A DNA stretch of 58,460 nt from an uncultured Clostridia bacterium. Its GTDB lineage: Bacteria > Bacillota > Clostridia > Oscillospirales > Acutalibacteraceae. The stretch lies in contig CAMHMN010000005.1 of the NCBI GenBank assembly GCA_946186245.1, positions 1-58,460 on the forward strand, in the 5' to 3' direction. This document shows, one piece after another, positions 1-10,700 of the stretch. Position numbers and translations under genes: made by a program. The notes under the pieces are model-generated. The model was not told where the DNA came from, ran no database searches, and saw nothing but the letters and a program-made list of their open reading frames with translations. The first letter of the stretch is position 1; every line of letters starts with the position of its first letter.

Positions 1-11
1 CTTTTATCTTT

Positions 12-88
12 TCTGCTGGTAATTACTACGATTTAAGACATAGCTTGAATTACAATCAACAGCTTGTAATTCAAGAATAACCAGCAGA
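12..88. repeat. Nested inverted repeat (possible cruciform or hairpin)
   Basis: A perfect 12-bp inverted repeat (CTTGAATTACAA at 44-55 and its complement at 64-75, 8-base loop) sits inside an outer 9-bp inverted repeat (TCTGCTGGT at 12-20 and its complement at 80-88). No T-run follows, so it is not a typical terminator. It could be a protein-binding site or the end of a mobile element that starts before the window. I see no gene in 1-413. Confidence 0.55.
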
Positions 89-331
89 GAAGAGAAAGGT
101 TATTCTTTGATTAATGCGGCGTAAATTTTGAGCGTTCAGGACGGACTGAAATTAATTCATATCATCAAAAAAGCATCAATCCTTGAATCATCAGCGGCGC
201 GGCTGGCAACAAATCCCCAAAATCGGGGAGAAGCCCGCGCGTGAGATAAAATCCAACATTGCCTCCAAAACCGCGTGCCGAGGGTTCAAGTGACTTGCCC
301 CTGCCATTGTGTTCTAAAACAGATGATTTGC

Positions 332-360
332 TTGACTGTGGTTGGCTGGTGTGATAGAAT
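332..360 (+). promoter_or_regulatory. Sigma-A-type promoter for the DUF1349 gene
   Basis: TTGACT at 332-337 and TAGAAT at 355-360 are separated by 17 bp, about 50 bp before the start codon chosen for the next gene. Confidence 0.6.
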
Positions 361-413
361 GGGCGTGAAAAAGAATTTGTCAAGACGGGTGATATAGGAC
401 GGTGAACAAAGTC

Positions 414-1013
414 ATGGATATAAAAGAATTCAGATGGATCAGAGAGCCAAAGCAATTCGTTATCGATAATGACACCATTATGATCACGACATTGCCGCAT
501 ACTGATTTATGGCAGAGAACGTATTATCATTTTCAGAATGACAATGCTCCGGTGTTCCAAATGGAAACAGAGGAACAGTTTTTCAGTTTTATTGTAAGAA
601 CTTCTTTTGAAGAAAGCCATCAGCGTTTTGACCAATGTGGAGTAGTCATGTATCTTGACAGCGAAAACTGGCTGAAGGCATCTGTTGAATATGAAAATGA
701 AGATTTTCAGCATCTTGGCAGCGTCGTGACAAATCACGGCTATTCTGACTGGGCAACTACTGAAATTCCTTCGGGCATAAAATCCATGTGGTACAGATTC
801 AGCCGCAGAGAGGATGATTATTGCATTGAATGCTCGGAGGATGGGATTCGTTTCAGACAGATGAGGATTGCACATATGTATGAAGGAAAAGGAAAGATCC
901 GTTTTGGTATATATGCTTGTTCCCCTGAGGAATCATCCTTTACAGCAGTGTTCAGTAATATGCAGATAACAGAATGTGCTTGGAAAGCGCATGATGGTCA
1001 ACAGCCTGATTAA
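414..1013 (+). CDS. DUF1349 family protein (concanavalin A-like fold)
   Basis: A 199-residue soluble protein resembling the DUF1349 family, whose members have a concanavalin-A-like jelly-roll fold and are often annotated as 'regulation of enolase protein 1'; no activity is established for most. Family-like features are the FRWIREP start, the F-x-V-R-T strand, a GVVMYLDSENWLKA core, and the C-terminal IRFGIYACSP segment followed by F-x-A-x-F near the end. There is no signal peptide or membrane segment. I chose ATG 414 because GGTGA lies 9 bases upstream; an in-frame GTG at 402 is the alternative. It is monocistronic behind its own promoter, and its neighbours are remnants of mobile DNA. Confidence 0.7.
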   Translation: MDIKEFRWIREPKQFVIDNDTIMITTLPHTDLWQRTYYHFQNDNAPVFQMETEEQFFSFIVRTSFEESHQRFDQCGVVMYLDSENWLKASVEYENEDFQHLGSVVTNHGYSDWATTEIPSGIKSMWYRFSRREDDYCIECSEDGIRFRQMRIAHMYEGKGKIRFGIYACSPEESSFTAVFSNMQITECAWKAHDGQQPD

Positions 1014-1299
1014 CAGATATTTTCTGCTCTGAATTACCAAACCGATTGTAAGTGATTTTTTCTGCATAGATTATCATGCCTCCTATCTCAAAATTTGAAA
1101 TTTGTCAATACCTTCTCCCAAAAAAATCAGGTAAGATATAAAAAAACAGGTTTAGGTTACTCTTTCATAGGGTTGTATATGCCGACGCAAAAACCGCAGC
1201 TTCATGGACTTTGAACCGCACCTCGCCGGAAAAATAACCGCAGTTTTCACATAGGTTTTTGGAAGTGCTATGTGGAAAATCGTTACATTTATTTCTGAA

Positions 1300-1516
1300 T
1301 CAGAGACTCTTGATAACCTTGCTGCTTTCTCCGTTTGCTCTTGCGATGCTAAGCTCATCGAGCAGTTCCGGCATACGGATATAACGAACCGATTTGTACT
1401 TGCGGCAGGCAGCATTACCGAGAGCACAGGCAATGTAGGTTTTGCCGTTGCTCTCTCCCCATAGGAGAGAGATTTTTGATGAACCGTACCCATATCTTAA
1501 GCGTGAAAAAACGCAT
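1300..1516 (-). pseudogene. Fragment of IS21-family IstB ATPase
   Basis: Read on the minus strand from about 1510 to the stop at 1300, the frame encodes a core typical of IstB, the AAA+ helper ATPase of IS21 transposition: GESNGKTY (P-loop), then ACALGNAACRKYKSV and IRMPELLDELSIARANGE. It ends abruptly after KVIKSL, before the Walker B segment, and stops interrupt the frame upstream, so both ends are missing. The rest of 1014-1899 holds no recognisable gene, and no intact transposase is nearby. This is a dead remnant. Confidence 0.65.
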
Positions 1517-1899
1517 TAATGATTTGACCCCTGGCACTCGTGAGAATATTCAATCGCGTCCTGTATCGGGCGGATGGTGTAACGCAGATTCCTATTGTGG
1601 GTGCGAATAATTCTGGTGTTTATTCCGGTCGGCTTCATGCTGATGAATCGCTTAATCATCTCTTTCATTTTCGTATCGTTTTCAACAGTGCTGTGCATTA
1701 CTGCTAATTTAAAAACGTTAAAAATGCCAAAATATTATAACAATTATTGTTATAATATACATAATGATGTTGACATCTTGTGTGAGTTGTGATAAAATAA
1801 TAGTGTGTATATGATATAATTGCTGCTATAATCTATATTTACAGGTAAAGAGATGAATAGAACATCTAAGACGATATTTATGAAATGGAGGAATGAAAG

Positions 1900-2763
1900 G
1901 TGAAAAAACAGCAAATAAGTCAGCCGTTTTTTCCCAATGCGGCCAAGGATCTGTTTGCGGCAGTCCTGACTCACTTTACACGCAATAAGCATTTAATGCC
2001 CAATAATAAATCCTTGCGGGCATTTCTGGACGGTTCTCCGACAGCCGAGATTCGTGAAATGTTGAAACAGCACGATGACTTAAAGGCAATGGTGACGTAC
2101 ATCTTTGATGACCGATCACCACAGACACAAGGCGTTATCTCCGAATTGCAGCAGCTTTCGAGGGAAATCTTTCTTGGCAATTTCAAGAAGGAAGGCACCC
2201 TCTCGATAAGAAATATCGTCCGGAACAAAGGCGGGAAATTTGTCTTTATCGAGTATGATTTAGGCATCGGCAATATGCTTTCCCCCATTTATTCGCTGCT
2301 TTTTGATCTGGCGATCAAAGAAGCACTGTGCAGAAAAAAGAGTGAGGGCAATGTCTATTTCATAACGGACGAGTTCAGTCTTATACCCAATCTTCAGCAT
2401 GTAGAGGACGCGGTTAATTTCGGAAGAAGCCTGGGCGTCAAATTCATGATTGGCATTCAGAACGTAGACCAGGTTTATGAAAACTATGGTGAAAACCGGG
2501 CCAGGAGCTTGTTGTCAGGCTTTTTGACCTCCGTCTGCTTCCGAGTAAATGATTGCAAATCCAAAGAATATATCAAAGAGCTTCATGGTGTGAACCGAAA
2601 AAAGGAAATCTACATGGCGTCTGTGCAAGGCCGTGGATTGGTGGAGAATGTCAGGGACGCCAATGTGGTGGAAGACTGGGATATTTCCCGTTTAGGACTA
2701 GGCCAGGCCATTATCGGGTTTCCGGGATGTCCGCCATTCCTGTTTCAATTCAAGAAATGCTAA
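1900..2763 (+). pseudogene. 5'-truncated type IV secretion coupling protein (TraD/VirD4/TrwB-like)
   Basis: 287 residues matching the C-terminal part of the conjugative coupling ATPases that bring DNA to a type IV secretion channel. The Walker B-like segment NVYFITDEFSLIP, the FGRSLGVKFMIGIQNVDQ segment that follows it, and the terminal IGFPGCPPFLFQF are visible. The Walker A half and the N-terminal membrane anchor are absent: the protein opens at what is normally the middle (FFPNAAKDLFAA). GTG 1900 has a GGAGG 8 bases upstream, so a truncated product could be made, but it could not hydrolyse ATP alone. No other conjugation gene is present. The stop codon abuts a MITE-like insertion. Confidence 0.6.
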
Positions 2764-2857
2764 GAGCCTGTCTGTGCGGACTGTGACGTCAGATGAAGCC
2801 AAAATTTGGCGGAAAAGATGCAAGCAAACCCTGCGTGGAGAGATTCTGAACAGGCTC
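2764..2857. mobile_element. Candidate MITE with TAA target duplication
   Basis: A 94-bp segment begins GAGCCTGT and ends ACAGGCTC, a perfect 8-bp terminal inverted repeat, and is flanked on both sides by TAA (2761-2763 and 2858-2860). The left TAA is also the stop codon of the preceding gene. It encodes nothing. Size, terminal repeats and a 3-bp duplication suit a non-autonomous IS5-type element, but no parent transposase is in the window. Confidence 0.5.
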
Positions 2858-2949
2858 TAAGGCAGCTGTGAGCGGTTGTCCGCGAACAATATCTCCCGAT
2901 CGGAATGCATCCGATCAAACCGGCATCGCATTGCAAATATTGAATTCTG

Positions 2950-2993
2950 AAAAAAAAAACAGACCTTGCATTGATCCTGCGAGGTCTGTTTTA
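2950..2993 (-). terminator. Rho-independent terminator of the nucleotidyl cyclase gene
   Basis: On the minus strand a hairpin with an ACAGACCT/AGGTCTGT stem (2959-2989) is followed by a run of about 10 T. It lies about 80 bases past the cyclase stop codon. Confidence 0.8.
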
Positions 2994-3068
2994 CTATTGG
3001 AATTGTCTGAATTCGCACTTCTTCCGAGAAGGCTTCTGTCCGTACGCCAATCAACTCATTTCCGATGC

Positions 3069-5804
3069 TTATTTTTGCGTAAAGCGTATCACCCGGCTGT
3101 CGCTGTCGGGTGAATGAAGGCTTTCTTCGGACAGCGCGATATATTTGGCGATGCATTTGTCGTTCGGATTGGCCTGGGCAACCTGGCGGAAACAGGCCAG
3201 CGCCCCTTCGGAATTGCCGAGGTGCAGCTTTTTGACGCCGTTTTCAAAGACGTCTTTGGTCTCGGTTCGTGCCGTGCGTTCCTTTTCGCCCAGGCAATCC
3301 AGCACCTCGTAGAGCGCTTTGATTTCATTGACGCCTGCCACCTGTACCATGCCGAGAAAACGAAGGTTGTATGCCTCGTTATCCGAAAGCCTGTCCAGCG
3401 TATCCTTGGAGATGATCATGCCGGTGGCATACTGTTTGGTGAGCGATTCCAGCCGGGAAGCAAGGTTGACGGTGTCGGAAATGACCGTGCTGGAGAGACG
3501 TTCCTCTTCGCCGATGATGCCCAGCATGGACATACCCGAATGAATGCCGATACCGATATGGATTTCCTCCCCGCCGAATTTCAGAGCGCCGCTGTCCAGC
3601 ACAATGGCCTGGTAGAGTTCAATACCCGCGTCCACCGCCGACTGCGCATCGGTAAACAGCGCCATGACCGCGTCGCCGATGTATTTGTCCACGAATCCGT
3701 TGTGCTTGCGGATGATGGGGCCGGCTGTCTCGGTAATCGCATTGACAAATGAGAAATTCTCCGCCGTGGTCATCATTTCCGACTTTTTGGAAAAGGCGCG
3801 TATGTCAAAGAACAGCACCGTAATGTCGGTGCAGACCGCGTCGCCTAAATGAATGTCGGTGATGGATTTCTTATCCATGAGCTGCATGAACTGTATGGGA
3901 ACAAATTTGAAATACGTGTCCCTGAGCTGTTCTGTGTGACGGAAGGAAACCGCGAGCTTTTCCGCCATCGTATTCACGCCCCGTCCGATATCGCCGATCT
4001 CATCATGCGAAAGTCTGTCAATGCGGGCATTGAAATTGCCCTTGGCGATCTCGGAAACCGCGTCGGAGGTCTTTCTGATCTGACGCACGGTGAAGAGAGC
4101 CACCGCTACAATGCACAAGACGAAAAGCGGGAAGAACAGCAGGAATTTACCGATGGTTTCCCAGATGAGGTTCTCCGTCATGATCTTGTAGGCGTTCAGA
4201 TCGGCACCCGTTTCCAGTACGGCGACAATCTCACCCTTGGAATTGTAGATGGGAGTCTGCGCATATACCCAGTCGCCCTCAAAGTCGGAATTGGTAGAAA
4301 CAAAGCTCTGTCCTTCATGGAACGCCTTCCACTCCGGAGCGGATTCGTCAATGGCATCATATAAGCTGAAATTCGGAGAGGAATCGTTGCTGATGGCCAG
4401 CAGATACAGATCGGTTCCTCGCAGCAGATAAATGGCGGTGTAATAGGAGCGGTTCCATGTGTCCTTGTTATCGTTGAGAATGCCCTGCAAAGTGGCGTGC
4501 ATATGGTAAAATTCGTCGGTGTTCAGGTTGCGGTAGCCGGTCAGGGTTTCAATTTCGTCTCCGTTGAATTTGTCCGAATTCAACGCGGTAAAGCCCATGA
4601 CCCTATCTTTCATATTCTCCAGGAGAATATTCATGACGGAACGGTTTACATAATTGAGGCTGATGGCAAGCATCACCAATATGATCGGAACAGTGGCCAC
4701 AATCTGCTTGAAAAAAATAGAGAGCCGGAAGCGTCTGCCCTTTTGCTTCAGATATACCGTCACCATGCCGCAGACGATGCAAAGCGCGGTCAATGCGCAG
4801 ACCAGCGCGAGGAAGGAGGGAACATACATCCTCCGGCTTTTGGCAAAGACCGGTCCGTGCAGGCGGCATTCTCCGTTTGGGGAGATGGTCAGCAGCGAAT
4901 TTTCCGAAACGGTGGTGAGCATCCCCTGACAGAAGTTCAGACTGCTGCAGGGAAGATCGCCGGAAAGATTCCGGTATGTACCGTCGCTGCCCACCAGAAA
5001 GATGTGCCCGCCGCTGATGTCATTGATATAAATATGTTCCGCGTCGCCGGCGATAGAATAGGGCTGAATGCCGCCTTCGTCAACGGAGTAATCGAAGTGG
5101 TGCAGGACCGTTTCCTCACCGTTGACCTGACCGATGCCCACGCCGCCGTCCGCTGTGGTAAACAGGTATTGATCCTCAGAGATATATCTCGCCAGTAAGT
5201 GCATGAAGGAAGCGTCCTCTGCGTCGAGGTGACCGGTTTCACAGACCATATTGACGCCGGGATCGACTGACACGAAGGAAATGCCCTTGCCGCTCTTGAT
5301 CATCAGCATCAGCTTGTCGCCTATGAGCGTCATTCCGAAAATGCTGTTGTTGCGGTGGGGCGGATTTTCCGCGTTCTGATAATCCATGCGGAAAACTTCC
5401 TTCTCCAGCTTCCCGCGTGAATTGAATCGGCAGATCGACTCGAATTTGGTGGTATAGGATTCCGTATTCTGAAACAGATACTGCACATAGCAGCCGCCGT
5501 CGCCGGACGCGGCAATATCCGTGACAAAGCCGATGCCCTCAAAAGGAACGTCGGGAATCACGTACAGTACCTTTCCGTCGGGCGAAATGCAGGAAACGCG
5601 CCGGCATTCGTTGTCCGTCACAAAGAGATGGCCGTTTGCGTCCGAACAGGTGTAAACGATGTTCTGAAGGGTCAGCTTCGTGGAGGGAAATAATTCTCCG
5701 CTGCCCCACAGCCGCCACAGAATGAGGGCGGCTGCGCCCAGAATCAGCGAAGACGCCCACAGAAGCAACTGTATTCTGCTTTTTGATGTCTGTCGGTGTG
5801 ACAC
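3069..5804 (-). CDS. Receptor-type class III adenylate/guanylate cyclase
   Basis: A 911-residue membrane cyclase that should make a cyclic nucleotide (cAMP more likely) from an NTP in the cytoplasm in response to an outside signal. Order: TM1 (about 12-32), an extracellular NHL/beta-propeller-like region (45-320), TM2 (328-352), TM3 (366-385), a second extracellular Cache-like region (390-550), TM4 (553-573), HAMP (574-627), cyclase domain (660-835) and a TPR-like tail (850-900). Both metal aspartates (D667 in FFDIRAFS, D711 in KYIGDAVMALF) and the transition-state pair (N780, R784 in SDTVNLASRLE) are present, so it should be active. Start GTG 5804 has AAGGAG upstream. The receptor half matches the sensor-MFS protein at 7799-10825. 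Substrate specificity is not resolved. Confidence 0.88.
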   Translation of the reverse strand: MSHRQTSKSRIQLLLWASSLILGAAALILWRLWGSGELFPSTKLTLQNIVYTCSDANGHLFVTDNECRRVSCISPDGKVLYVIPDVPFEGIGFVTDIAASGDGGCYVQYLFQNTESYTTKFESICRFNSRGKLEKEVFRMDYQNAENPPHRNNSIFGMTLIGDKLMLMIKSGKGISFVSVDPGVNMVCETGHLDAEDASFMHLLARYISEDQYLFTTADGGVGIGQVNGEETVLHHFDYSVDEGGIQPYSIAGDAEHIYINDISGGHIFLVGSDGTYRNLSGDLPCSSLNFCQGMLTTVSENSLLTISPNGECRLHGPVFAKSRRMYVPSFLALVCALTALCIVCGMVTVYLKQKGRRFRLSIFFKQIVATVPIILVMLAISLNYVNRSVMNILLENMKDRVMGFTALNSDKFNGDEIETLTGYRNLNTDEFYHMHATLQGILNDNKDTWNRSYYTAIYLLRGTDLYLLAISNDSSPNFSLYDAIDESAPEWKAFHEGQSFVSTNSDFEGDWVYAQTPIYNSKGEIVAVLETGADLNAYKIMTENLIWETIGKFLLFFPLFVLCIVAVALFTVRQIRKTSDAVSEIAKGNFNARIDRLSHDEIGDIGRGVNTMAEKLAVSFRHTEQLRDTYFKFVPIQFMQLMDKKSITDIHLGDAVCTDITVLFFDIRAFSKKSEMMTTAENFSFVNAITETAGPIIRKHNGFVDKYIGDAVMALFTDAQSAVDAGIELYQAIVLDSGALKFGGEEIHIGIGIHSGMSMLGIIGEEERLSSTVISDTVNLASRLESLTKQYATGMIISKDTLDRLSDNEAYNLRFLGMVQVAGVNEIKALYEVLDCLGEKERTARTETKDVFENGVKKLHLGNSEGALACFRQVAQANPNDKCIAKYIALSEESLHSPDSDSRVIRFTQK

Positions 5805-5817
5805 CTTGATTCACTCC

Positions 5818-5846
5818 TTGACTTTATTACATTATTCTGCTAAAAT
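5818..5846 (+). promoter_or_regulatory. Promoter for the DUF2156 gene
   Basis: TTGACT (5818-5823), a 17-bp spacer and TAAAAT (5841-5846), 25 bp before the ATG. The region is shared with the divergent cyclase gene. Confidence 0.6.
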
Positions 5847-5870
5847 AACCCGTGAAGGGAGGCAGTGCGT

Positions 5871-6821
5871 ATGTCGTTGGAAGTATCCCGCTATATCCGA
5901 TTCATCGACAGATTGACTGCCGAAAACGTATTTCACCTGCCCGGACTTTCGGATTTTGCCGAGTTTGAGAAATACAGGGACAAAATCACGATGGGAGATC
6001 TTTCTTTTACATCCTGCTATCTGTGGGCGGAATGCATGCATTACCGCGTCCGAATCACGCCCTATGCCGTTTTTGTTCTGGGCTTGGGAGCGGATCATGA
6101 GATCGGCGTTTACGTGCTGTTTCAGGAGAATGCCCGTCTTATAGCGGATGATCTTCTCTTTCTGAGGGAATTGTTTGCTGAAGCGAACATTCCTTTGCGG
6201 CTGGAATGTGTGAGTGAGCACGATCTGACGCTGCTGCGGGAGCTGCCTTGCTCCTGCGAGGTTTCCTATGACGAAAACTACAGCGATTACATCTATGATA
6301 ATGCCGGGTTTCCCGACCTTTGCGGGTTGCGGAATAAAAGCAAACGGCATGAATACAACCGCTTTGCCCGGCTTCATCCCGATGCGGTTCTGGTGCCGGG
6401 ACATTTCCGGGACGACCCCGTGCGAAGGGACTGCGAAGCGGTATTTGACAGCTGGTGCGCACGGCACAGCTGCGCCGAATGTCGGTTCGGCTGTGAAAAG
6501 AAGGCATTCGGGCGTCTGAAGGACATCGAAATGCCCGAACGCCACCTGCTGGGAATTGTGTATGAAAAAGGGCAGCCGCTTTCCTTCGGCTTCGGGGAGC
6601 TCCTGACGGAGAACTGTGTCTTTTTTCATATGCAAAAAAACGCGGATTCCATCGACGGTCTGTCTTATTTTCTTCACTGCAACATGGCCAAGCAGATGCA
6701 TCCGGATGTGCAGTTCATCAACTGGGGCGAGGATATGGGACTGGAAGGAATCCGGCGCAACAAGTCCCGATACCATCCGGTGGAATGGCGCAAAAAATAC
6801 AGTGTCCTGATCAGAGCGTGA
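5871..6821 (+). CDS. DUF2156 / phosphatidylglycerol lysyltransferase C-terminal-like protein
   Basis: A 316-residue soluble protein of the DUF2156 family, which shares a double GNAT-like fold with the catalytic domain of MprF-type aminoacyl-phosphatidylglycerol synthases. Hallmarks are GLRNKSKRHEYNRF in the middle, a run on short-chain acceptor binding (LLGIVYEKGQPLSFGFGE), and the C-terminal INWGEDMGLEGIRRNKSRYHP. No transmembrane half is present, so it is not a full MprF; the substrate is unknown. ATG 5871 was preferred over GTG 5865 because GGGAGG sits 8 bases upstream of the ATG but only 2 from the GTG. Its 3' end overlaps the convergent isomerase-like gene by 11 bp. Confidence 0.75.
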   Translation: MSLEVSRYIRFIDRLTAENVFHLPGLSDFAEFEKYRDKITMGDLSFTSCYLWAECMHYRVRITPYAVFVLGLGADHEIGVYVLFQENARLIADDLLFLRELFAEANIPLRLECVSEHDLTLLRELPCSCEVSYDENYSDYIYDNAGFPDLCGLRNKSKRHEYNRFARLHPDAVLVPGHFRDDPVRRDCEAVFDSWCARHSCAECRFGCEKKAFGRLKDIEMPERHLLGIVYEKGQPLSFGFGELLTENCVFFHMQKNADSIDGLSYFLHCNMAKQMHPDVQFINWGEDMGLEGIRRNKSRYHPVEWRKKYSVLIRA

Positions 6822-7605
6822 TCCCGTGGCGGGCAAACAGCTCGAGCAGAAAATCCAGCGAACGCTTTTGTCCTTCCAGCCCGGTTACTTCAATCAGAAT
6901 GGACGCGCGGTGCATGTGCTCGGCGAAAAGCCCGGCGAATCGGTCCCAGTCAATCAGACCGCTGCCTATGGGAAGATGACCGTCGTGCACCAGATCGCAG
7001 TCATTCAGATGAATATGCCTGACATAGGGCGCCAGTGCCTTTACAAATACATCGGCGCTCTGCTGTCCTCCGCCGAATATCGTCGCGTGGGAATAGTCCA
7101 GACAGATGCCGAAGCCGGATACGCCGTCAAGTTCCTGCGCGAGCCGGAGCAGCAGATCGGGCGCCATATCGAACATATTTTCCATCAGCAGGTCAATGCC
7201 CGGATACTGCCGGGTTTTGGCAGTCCAGCAGGCAGTGTTTTTTTTGACCCAGTTGTCGCGATAGGCTTTGTCACGGAAATTGGGAATAAGACCGGTATGG
7301 AAAATGACTTTGCCGCATTGCAGCGCGCTGGCGGCTTGAATGCTCTGATGGACGCGCAAATCCGAAACATCACGGATCCGCGGGTCGTCGCTGTGTACCG
7401 TCACGTCCAGAAATGCGCCGTGCAGGCTTCGCACCCGAGGCATATCGTGTGAATGATATAATTCGATCAGCCTTGCGGTTTCCTTTTCATTGTCTAGTAC
7501 GGAGGGATAGATAAAGTCATTGAATTCCCAGCCCAGATGATGCTGTGCGGAAAATTCGATACATTCCGGCAGTTTCGCCGGGTCGGGAATAACAGAAACG
7601 GGCAT
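6811..7605 (-). CDS. Sugar phosphate isomerase/epimerase (AP endonuclease 2-type TIM barrel)
   Basis: A 264-residue TIM-barrel protein of the xylose-isomerase-like/AP endonuclease family 2 group. The usual metal ligands can be picked out along the chain: His in SLHGAF and IFHTG, Glu in LLMENMFD, Asp-x-x-His in CLDYSHA, His in RHIHLND and Glu near the end in LIEVTGLEG. These enzymes usually isomerise or epimerise keto/aldo sugars or inositols; the substrate cannot be read here. Start ATG 7605 has GAGGTG 8 bases upstream. It is transcribed alone, convergent with the DUF2156 gene and divergent from the sensor-MFS operon. Confidence 0.78.
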   Translation of the reverse strand: MPVSVIPDPAKLPECIEFSAQHHLGWEFNDFIYPSVLDNEKETARLIELYHSHDMPRVRSLHGAFLDVTVHSDDPRIRDVSDLRVHQSIQAASALQCGKVIFHTGLIPNFRDKAYRDNWVKKNTACWTAKTRQYPGIDLLMENMFDMAPDLLLRLAQELDGVSGFGICLDYSHATIFGGGQQSADVFVKALAPYVRHIHLNDCDLVHDGHLPIGSGLIDWDRFAGLFAEHMHRASILIEVTGLEGQKRSLDFLLELFARHGITL

Positions 7606-7735
7606 ATTTTACACCTCGCTCATAAAAATGTCCTGTACGGCATGTTCTGGTGAAAACGTGCCGATGTATGATCCTCGTCTTCTTCCAATATTTTAACATT
7701 TTAAACCGATAAATGCAATACCTTTCAAATCTCTC

Positions 7736-7764
7736 TTGCGTTAAAAAGCATGATCATGTATAAT
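7736..7764 (+). promoter_or_regulatory. Promoter of the sensor-MFS / GNAT / GGDEF operon
   Basis: TTGCGT (7736-7741), a 17-bp spacer and a perfect TATAAT (7759-7764). The expected start of transcription is about 7771, and AGGAGG follows at 7783-7788. Confidence 0.75.
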
Positions 7765-7798
7765 AGCTTTATAAGTGATAACAGGAGGCTTTGGGGCA

Positions 7799-10700
7799 AT
7801 GAGAAAGATCATCGGACGGCTGACGTCTGTGAAATGCATCTTGGTCATGTATATCGTAACGGCGGTCTGTGTACTGCTTGCCGTCAATTGTTACCGCGCG
7901 TTCAGCATCGGCCCTTTTTCACGCCAATACGAAATCTCTGACATGGCAGGGTATTATGGCACCGGCGGCGCGCGTTCCTATTTCATCGAAAACAGCGGCC
8001 GTACTGTCACGGCAATCAATGAAGAGGGCGAATACATTTTCTCCATAGAAGGCGGCGATCGGGAGGGGGGCTTCTTCAAAGCCAGAGAAATCACCTGTGA
8101 CAATGACAGCAACCTGTATCTGCTGGACAAGGTCATTCATACCAACGGCAAGGACATCGACAGCGAACGTATTCTGAAATACGACCGCAACGGTGAATTG
8201 ACAGGCTGTCTGCTGGAGGAAACCAAGCTGCACGGAGAGAATCTGATGGGCCTTGTCTACGCGGAGGATGGGCTGTATGCCGCGTTGGTCAGTGACAGCG
8301 ATATTCAGATTCTCCGTATCACATCCGAAGGAGATCCCAAGGTGCAGAAGCAGTATCCGTGGGAGAATGCATCCATGACCGTACAGGATGTTGCTTTGAG
8401 CCGGACGCTCGACGCGGTGGCGGTCACCAAAAGCGGCAATGTGGTTCGCCTGTCCGACGGTGCCGTCATCTTTGACGCGGCGTCGCATAACAGCCCCGAG
8501 TATTACGCGATGGCACTGGAAGCGGCCTTCGATTCGGACGGCACGCTGTATATCAGCGACATAGGCAACCGCGTCGTCATGCGGTATGACGGACAGGAAC
8601 TGACCGAATTCATCGGCCGCGGCGAACCGTTGAAGGCGCTTCCCGATGAATTCAGCGAGCTGCCGATTTATACCGGCCTGAACTGCCTGAACGGAACGGT
8701 TTCGGTCACCTATGCCGAGAATTATTACGACAGGGAATCCGGCGAGGTCATCAATCATTACAATGCCTATGCGGTATCCGCGGCCGATAAGACGGTGTTG
8801 TTCAACCGCAATATTGTCACAAAAAACGCATGGGTATTTGTCAAAGGAATTGTTTTTTGCGTCACAGTGGCTTTTTTGGTCATGGCCGTTCTTTACACGC
8901 TGCTGCTGGCGGTGCTGATGCTGCGTCAGAACAGGGGAAACAGGACCTTTGTGACGCAGCTGGGATTATTGGCGATTGCCATTGTCACCGCCGGCATTGT
9001 GGCCGGCATCACCCTGAACATGACCAATCAGCGGTATTTCCGCGAGGTCATGAACAAAATGACCAACATCGCCCTGCTCATGGCGGATACCATCGACGAA
9101 AGCGATGTGAATGCGCTGGAAACGCCCGACAGCTTTATGAATTCCTCCTATCAGAATATCGACCGGCAGATCAAGTCGGTGCTGCAGAATCAAATCAATG
9201 CCCAAGACGGCATCTACTGCATTATTTACAAGGTGCATAACGAGATTGTGTACGAAGCGTATTCCGACGAAACGCTTTTCGGCACGGGCTATCCCATGGC
9301 GGGCAGCTTTCAGGACTCTGCCGAGCAGGAAATCTATCAGACCGGACAGTATAAGACCTTCGGCAGCTACAGCGGCAGCGACGGCAGCTATATGTTCGTG
9401 CTCATGCCCATCAAGAACGAGGCCGGCGAAGTGACGGCGCTGATGGAAGTCGGCACGGATCTGTATATCTTCACCGCCGAATCCAACCGCCTGTTCTTCA
9501 ATATCCTGTTGTACGCCGCGATGACCGTCATCATTCTGCTGCTGCTGGCGGGAGAAGTGATGATTTATCTCAATCTCCGCAAGGATCATTCGCGCACCCG
9601 GAATGCTCACGCGCGTAAGAATGCCGGACTGATCCGTCCGGTTTCCTTCCTGCTCTTTTTTGCCGCCAATATGTCTACCGCGTTTTTGCCCGTTTACGGC
9701 GAAAGCCTGTGGCGGGAGGGCTCCCTGATTCCCAAGGAAATGGCCTCCGCGCTCCCTCTGTCCGCCGAACTGCTGTTTGCCGCGGTGACGGCCTTTGCCG
9801 GAGGATTCATTGTCAACCGCGTCGGTGCGAGAAATCTCTGTATCTTCGGCGCGCTGATGTACGTCGCGGGCAACGCCCTGTGCGGCACCGCGCCGACACT
9901 GGGCATCCTGATTCTGGGAAATTCCGTGTGCGGCATAGGCGGCGGATGCTTTGCCACCTCCATCAATTCCTATGTGGCGGGATATGCGGAGGAAAAACAG
10001 CGCAACAGCGGGTTTGCGGGTTACAACGCCGCCTATCTGGCGGGAATGAACTGCGGCACCGTGGTGGGTTCGGCCATCAGCGAACGGTTCGGCGTCCGGG
10101 AGGCATTTCTGGGCGCGTCGGTGGTCGCGCTTGCTTCCGTATTGTTTATTGTCAGGAACATGGATATGCGCGTCATCACGACAGAACCTCCCAAGGAAAC
10201 CGCACCCAAGCATTCGGTCAGGGAAATGCTGACATTTCTCTTCCGGCCGGGAATACTCCGTTACTTCTTCCTGCTGCTGATACCTTATCTGGTGTGTTCT
10301 TCGTTCCTCAGTTATTTCTTCCCGCTGTTCGGTGAGGAGAATTCGCTGACCTCTACGCAGATTTCATCGGCATTCCTTGTCAGCGGCGTGATTTCCATCT
10401 ATCTGGGACCGATTATCACCGACATTATCATTGAAAAATGCGGCGCGAAGCTGTCGGCGGTCATCGCCTCCTTCATCTATGTGTTTTCCTTCCTGCTTTT
10501 CACCCTGCACCAGAACATCGCCGTATGCTTTGTCATTGTAGGCCTGCTGGCCATTGCGGACAGCTTCGGACTGACGGCGCAGTCGGTGGAGTATTCTTCG
10601 CTTGACGAAGTAACCGAAATGGGCGAAGGCAGGGCAATGGGAATCAGCAGCGCCTTTGAAAACACCGCCTATACGCTCGGCCCGGTGATATTCAGCGGTC

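Noticed and set aside
1516-1698. A 60-codon minus-strand ORF as a resolvase or IS protein start
   Set aside because: No family features could be recognised and no ribosome site is present.
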